Source of the DNA: Streptomyces griseus
GTDB lineage: Bacteria; Bacteroidota; Bacteroidia; Chitinophagales; Chitinophagaceae
Direction: 5' to 3'
Length of the DNA: 7,251 bases
Assembly: GCA_943323705.2 (NCBI GenBank)
Contig: CALPIT020000132.1
Span: forward strand, 1-7,251
Part shown: positions 4,938 through 7,251 of the stretch, one piece after another
How the letters are laid out: each line of letters opens with the position of its first letter
How positions within the stretch are numbered: position 1 is the stretch's first letter
Made by a program: the position numbers and the translations under genes
The notes under the pieces: generated by a model
Database searches by the model: none
Seen by the model: the letters and a program-made list of their open reading frames with translations, nothing else
What the model was told of the DNA's origin: nothing

Positions 4938-5765
4938 TCATTTCAATTTATTTTTCGTTTGTGTTAAAAAACTCTCGCTGGTGACAACTTTTTTTCCAGT
5001 TTTAGACTCCAATGCCTTCCGTGCATTTTTTGCAATCGCGCCACCCTTTTTGCTGGCTTTTGCATTCTCTGTTATTCCCTTTGCCTGATCAGCTTGAGCA
5101 ATTTGACGAGTTGATAGTTCGGCTAAAGCGGTAAAAAGCAGTTCTGCTTCACTCATATGATCTCTGAGATTTTGAGATTTTAATCCTTTTATTTTCTTAT
5201 GTTTTTTAACTGTAATACCGGTCCATTCTTGATGAATAATATTGGTTAAAAAAGCAAATTCATTTTGTTTGGTTACTTCATTTTCCTTCCAATAGTCTGT
5301 GAGCTTATTACGAGTTTCCTGACCTGTCATACGTTGTTGTATCCATTTCTCACTTCTTCCCATCTGCTGCCAGTTTTCTCTTGCCCTGTCCATACTTAAT
5401 GATGGATCTTGAATCTCCTGTAATCGCTCGTAACCTACTTTAGCCAGCCATTGTTTGAAGGGTTCTGCTTTGGGAGATGGAATAGTTTGAATGAGGCGAA
5501 ATATTTGTTCAACAGATCCGACATCAGTTTTGTAAAACTTGCCGTCTTCTGATTGCAATTTCAGTTGGTTACAATTTGTAACCGACTCATTGCCTTCTTT
5601 AATGAGTCTGCTTTTCAAGACCTTCCAGTAGTTTCTGGATCTTTGCACAGATGGCTGTTCAGTAAGTATTCCTACAATATCTATTATAGAAAAAAACCAA
5701 ATTTCATTATCACTATCATAATGACTGCGGACTTTTTTATTCTCAAATATCTTTAAGTTGCTCAT
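4938..5765 (-). CDS. BRO-N domain protein, DinD-like
   Basis: This 275-residue cytoplasmic protein has an N-terminal BRO-N domain (about 5-115), with WFFSIIDIVGILTE (23-36), YWKVLKSRLIKEG (47-59), DVGSVEQIFRLIQTIPSPKAEPFKQWLAKVG (81-111) as its core. A helical middle part follows, then a C-terminal region of the DNA-damage-inducible protein D type, with MSEAELLFTALAELST (204-219), GGAIAKNARKALESKTGKKVVTSESF (241-266). BRO-N domains bind DNA and occur in phage antirepressors and in DinD; in E. coli DinD is SOS-induced and inhibits RecA filament activity. Whether this homologue does the same is not shown. The ATG at 5765 has a promoter-like box a short distance upstream. It appears to be a single-gene unit: a terminator at 5908-5943 separates it from the gene above. 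No other phage genes are nearby. Confidence 0.88.
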   Translation of the reverse strand: MSNLKIFENKKVRSHYDSDNEIWFFSIIDIVGILTEQPSVQRSRNYWKVLKSRLIKEGNESVTNCNQLKLQSEDGKFYKTDVGSVEQIFRLIQTIPSPKAEPFKQWLAKVGYERLQEIQDPSLSMDRARENWQQMGRSEKWIQQRMTGQETRNKLTDYWKENEVTKQNEFAFLTNIIHQEWTGITVKKHKKIKGLKSQNLRDHMSEAELLFTALAELSTRQIAQADQAKGITENAKASKKGGAIAKNARKALESKTGKKVVTSESFLTQTKNKLK

Positions 5766-5795
5766 GTTTTGTTTTTCAAACTATAACAATTAAAA

Positions 5796-5803
5796 CAAAA
5801 ATA
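5796..5803 (-). promoter_or_regulatory. possible -7 box for the BRO-N gene
   Basis: On the minus strand this reads TATTTTTG, an exact match to TAnnTTTG, some 30 bp before the start codon. No good TTTG box is found at the usual distance upstream, so the call is tentative. Confidence 0.3.
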
Positions 5804-5866
5804 AATAATAGATAACTGAATAGGCGTTTTGTTCGGTTTAATATTTATTTACGAATTGGGATATTG

Positions 5867-5883
5867 ATAGAATAAAATTCTAT
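5867..5883. promoter_or_regulatory. 7-bp inverted repeat, possible operator
   Basis: ATAGAAT and ATTCTAT flank a 3-base centre, a perfect dyad about 100 bp upstream of the BRO-N gene. It could be a regulator site or a chance AT-rich palindrome. Nothing else stands out between 5804 and 5907. Confidence 0.25.
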
Positions 5884-5907
5884 GCGTGCTATAAGTTAGA
5901 TGGTTAT

Positions 5908-5943
5908 TTTAAAAAAGAAAAGCCCACCGGTAATTGGTAGGCT
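5908..5943 (-). terminator. rho-independent terminator of the PEGA-like gene
   Basis: On the minus strand AGCCTACC (5943-5936) and GGTGGGCT (5928-5921) form an 8-bp GC-rich stem with one U-G wobble and a 7-base loop. It is followed directly by TTTCTTTTTTAAAA, a strong T-tract. It lies about 60 bp after the stop of the minus-strand gene at 6002 and should separate it from the BRO-N gene. Confidence 0.85.
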
Positions 5944-6001
5944 CTTGGAATTATTTAGGCAATCAACTATTTGATTACTGAAAATTTATATCACATTATG
6001 A

Positions 6002-6694
6002 TTATAATCTATTCTGTAACTCTTCGATTATTTTTGAATATTTTCTCAATACACGATCCCACTCTTTGAATTTCTCATCTTCTTTTATACTTGCACCGGG
6101 TTCAGCATTTTCACTTAATATTTTTACAATAAATTGTTCGTTTCCTGCTGACTTAATAATAATTCTTGTTCTAATTATTCCAGAATTAAAAGTACTAGCT
6201 ACCCATGCGGTTCTTAAATAAAAATTTTCTTTATCTGAAACTTCAATTGCATCAATATATTGCAGAACTAGAGAATTAACTGCTTTCCAAGAATCAATAA
6301 GTGATTTTTTAGGTCTAATATTAATATCGACATTTGCTACATCGGTTTTAACAGATGCTTCAAAAGCAGCATCTGCTTCCATTTCTATATAATGAGCTTT
6401 GGGAAGCTTTGTAAAACCATTATTACAAAACTCTACTGACTTAGAATAATAACCATCTTTTGTTGCAGAAATTTTCATACATGAATTTGCTAGTAATTTC
6501 ACATCAGCGCCTCCATTTCCTGCAGACTTACCATTTACAGTGATTGTAGCATCAGGTTGAGAACAAGTGACTTTTATCTTGGCATCTTTAACTTTTTGTG
6601 CTTCTGCATTTGAGAAATAAGTTAACAATAATGAAGACAACAGAAATATCTTCAAAATTTTAGTGTAATTAAAAACAGATGATAAATTTTTCAT
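6002..6694 (-). CDS. exported protein with PEGA-like domain, function unknown
   Basis: The 230-residue product starts with a signal peptide: basic residues Lys12 and Lys15, a hydrophobic core at 13-27 (ILKIFLLSSLLLTYF), and a likely cleavage after NAEA (29-32). There is no lipobox cysteine, so it is probably periplasmic. Residues about 38-89 look like a PEGA domain (ITVNGKSAG, then ATKDGYYSKSVEF), a small beta-rich fold found in surface and periplasmic proteins. Cys44, Cys72 and Cys90 lie in or at its edge and could form a disulfide. The rest (about 110-230) is an alpha/beta region with a strand-rich part (FYLRTAWVAS, IIRTRIIIKSAG) and a charged C-terminal helix; I do not recognise it. It is transcribed divergently from an HTH regulator and has its own terminator. 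Confidence 0.85.
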   Translation of the reverse strand: MKNLSSVFNYTKILKIFLLSSLLLTYFSNAEAQKVKDAKIKVTCSQPDATITVNGKSAGNGGADVKLLANSCMKISATKDGYYSKSVEFCNNGFTKLPKAHYIEMEADAAFEASVKTDVANVDINIRPKKSLIDSWKAVNSLVLQYIDAIEVSDKENFYLRTAWVASTFNSGIIRTRIIIKSAGNEQFIVKILSENAEPGASIKEDEKFKEWDRVLRKYSKIIEELQNRL

Positions 6695-6725
6695 TTTGTA
6701 ATTTTTATTTTATTTAATTAAAGTG

Positions 6726-6757
6726 CAATATTAAACTTTAATTGTCTTTTTGCCAAA
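6726..6757 (-). promoter_or_regulatory. possible promoter of the PEGA-like gene
   Basis: On the minus strand TTTG (6757-6754) is followed after 20 bp by TAATATTG (6733-6726), one base from TAnnTTTG. The start codon is about 31 bp downstream of the second box. One of the possible operator half-sites (6740-6746) lies between the two boxes. Confidence 0.4.
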
Positions 6758-6790
6758 TTATTCACTTTTTGACAATTCATTTTTTTGTCA
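6740..6790. promoter_or_regulatory. GACAA/TTGTC inverted repeats in the divergent promoter region
   Basis: The same word occurs three times: AATTGTC (6740-6746), TGACAATT (6770-6777) and TTGTCAATT (6785-6793). The second and third form a perfect 6-bp dyad TGACAA/TTGTCA with a 9-base centre; the first and second form a 7-bp dyad with a 24-base centre. The last copy ends 7 bp before the ATG of the HTH gene. This layout suits binding by that regulator to repress its own gene and the divergent one, which is an inference. Confidence 0.4.
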
Positions 6791-6799
6791 ATTGCACCA

Positions 6800-7165
6800 A
6801 TGAAAAGCAAAAAGGAGCATTTTGGTCACAAACTCAAAAGAATAAGAAGCATACATGGTATGAGCCAGGAAGAACTTGCTAGTGCGATAGGAAAAACGAG
6901 GTCTTTGATTTCACATTTGGAAACATCAGGAAACATCAATAAATATACGCTTCAGGAAATTGCAGCTGCTCTTAAAATAGATACCGCAACTATTGAAAAT
7001 TTCAAATTAGAACAACTTAGTGTTATCAATGATAACAATGAAAATAACGATTACGGGAAACTGGAAATAAAGAAACTAAAAGATGAGATTAAAGAGCTAA
7101 AAGCTACTGTGAAAGAACAATGGAAAATTATACAACACCTCACTAAAGGGAAGAAGAAGGTTTAA
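6800..7165 (+). CDS. XRE-family helix-turn-helix regulator with C-terminal coiled coil
   Basis: This is a DNA-binding protein of 121 residues from the ATG at 6800. A TTG at 6785 in frame would add five residues (SIAP plus start), but it lies in the operator-like repeats, so I prefer the ATG. Residues about 10-66 form an HTH_3/Cro-type domain: KLKRIRSIHGMSQEELASAI, then the recognition helix region GKTRSLISHLE, and TLQEIAAAL. After an asparagine-rich linker (77-84), residues 87-114 form a coiled coil with clean heptads: I90, L93, I97, L100, V104, I111, L114, broken only by Gln107. This suggests dimer formation. It is divergent from the PEGA-like gene and shares a 105-bp promoter region with it. 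The TAA stop (7163-7165) belongs to the first 26-bp repeat downstream, so the last codons adjoin repeat DNA. Confidence 0.92.
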   Translation: MKSKKEHFGHKLKRIRSIHGMSQEELASAIGKTRSLISHLETSGNINKYTLQEIAAALKIDTATIENFKLEQLSVINDNNENNDYGKLEIKKLKDEIKELKATVKEQWKIIQHLTKGKKKV

Positions 7166-7251
7166 TGCACTGCGCTGGTTTAATGGTTTAATACGCTGTG
7201 CTGGTTTAATGGTTTAATACGCTATACTGGTTTAATGGTTAATGTGATTCG
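7161..7251 (+). repeat. tandem 26-bp repeat array at the right edge
   Basis: Three direct 26-bp units lie at 7161-7186, 7187-7212 and 7213-7238. Each has the form TTTAATNCNCTGNGCTGG-like 18 bp followed by TTTAATGG, and the array breaks down into TTAATGTGATTCG at the edge. They are the same unit as around cassette B and have the same orientation as its left side, so another cassette could follow outside the window. Confidence 0.9.

Noticed and set aside
4938..5765. BRO-N gene as the mark of a prophage
   Set aside because: No integrase, structural or lysis gene adjoins it, and its C-terminal half is of the chromosomal DinD type.
7161..7251. Tandem 26-bp units as a CRISPR array
   Set aside because: Units are contiguous with no unique spacers, diverge from one another, and no cas gene is present.

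Overview
The window looks like chromosomal DNA from an AT-rich Bacteroidota species, possibly of the Chitinophagaceae/Sphingobacteria type. The evidence is A-rich leaders without clear Shine-Dalgarno sites, promoter-like TAnnTTTG boxes, a Bacteroidota-style BRO/DinD-like protein, and several four-helix-bundle (23S rRNA intervening-sequence protein family) genes set among GTTYAA repeats. The taxon is an inference; no rRNA or other marker gene is present.

Left part (1-4695). Three metabolic genes lie on the minus strand in the order nucleoside phosphorylase (3817-4695), deoxyribose-phosphate aldolase deoC (2002-2907) and an NAD(P)-type aldehyde dehydrogenase (1-1446, running off the left edge). 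Together they outline deoxynucleoside breakdown: phosphorolysis to deoxyribose-1-phosphate, then (after a mutase not seen here) DeoC cleavage to glyceraldehyde-3-phosphate and acetaldehyde, then oxidation of acetaldehyde. Each of the two gaps in this series holds a small cassette: one four-helix-bundle gene flanked by inward-facing repeat arrays. Cassette A (1459-1975) has 9-bp GTTCAANNN arrays. Cassette B (about 2987-3821) has 26-bp GTTTAA-type units and an almost perfect 59-bp inverted repeat (58 of 59 bases, 3011-3069 against 3741-3799). The two proteins are about 60% identical.

Middle part (4696-5765). An intergenic stretch carries a solo 9-bp-period array and a hairpin. It is followed by a minus-strand BRO-N/DinD-like gene (4938-5765).

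Right part (5766-7251). A minus-strand exported protein with a PEGA-like domain (6002-6694) ends at a good rho-independent terminator. It is divergent from a plus-strand XRE-type helix-turn-helix regulator with a C-terminal coiled coil (6800-7165). The shared promoter region has GACAA/TTGTC inverted repeats that could be operators. The regulator's stop codon lies inside the first of three tandem 26-bp repeats that run to the right edge.

The most interesting feature is the pair of cassettes. Their layout (complementary ends around one gene of the 23S-IVS protein family) resembles the intervening sequences known inside some bacterial 23S rRNA genes, but here they sit between protein genes. That they are mobile or RNA-processed elements is a hypothesis, not something the sequence proves.
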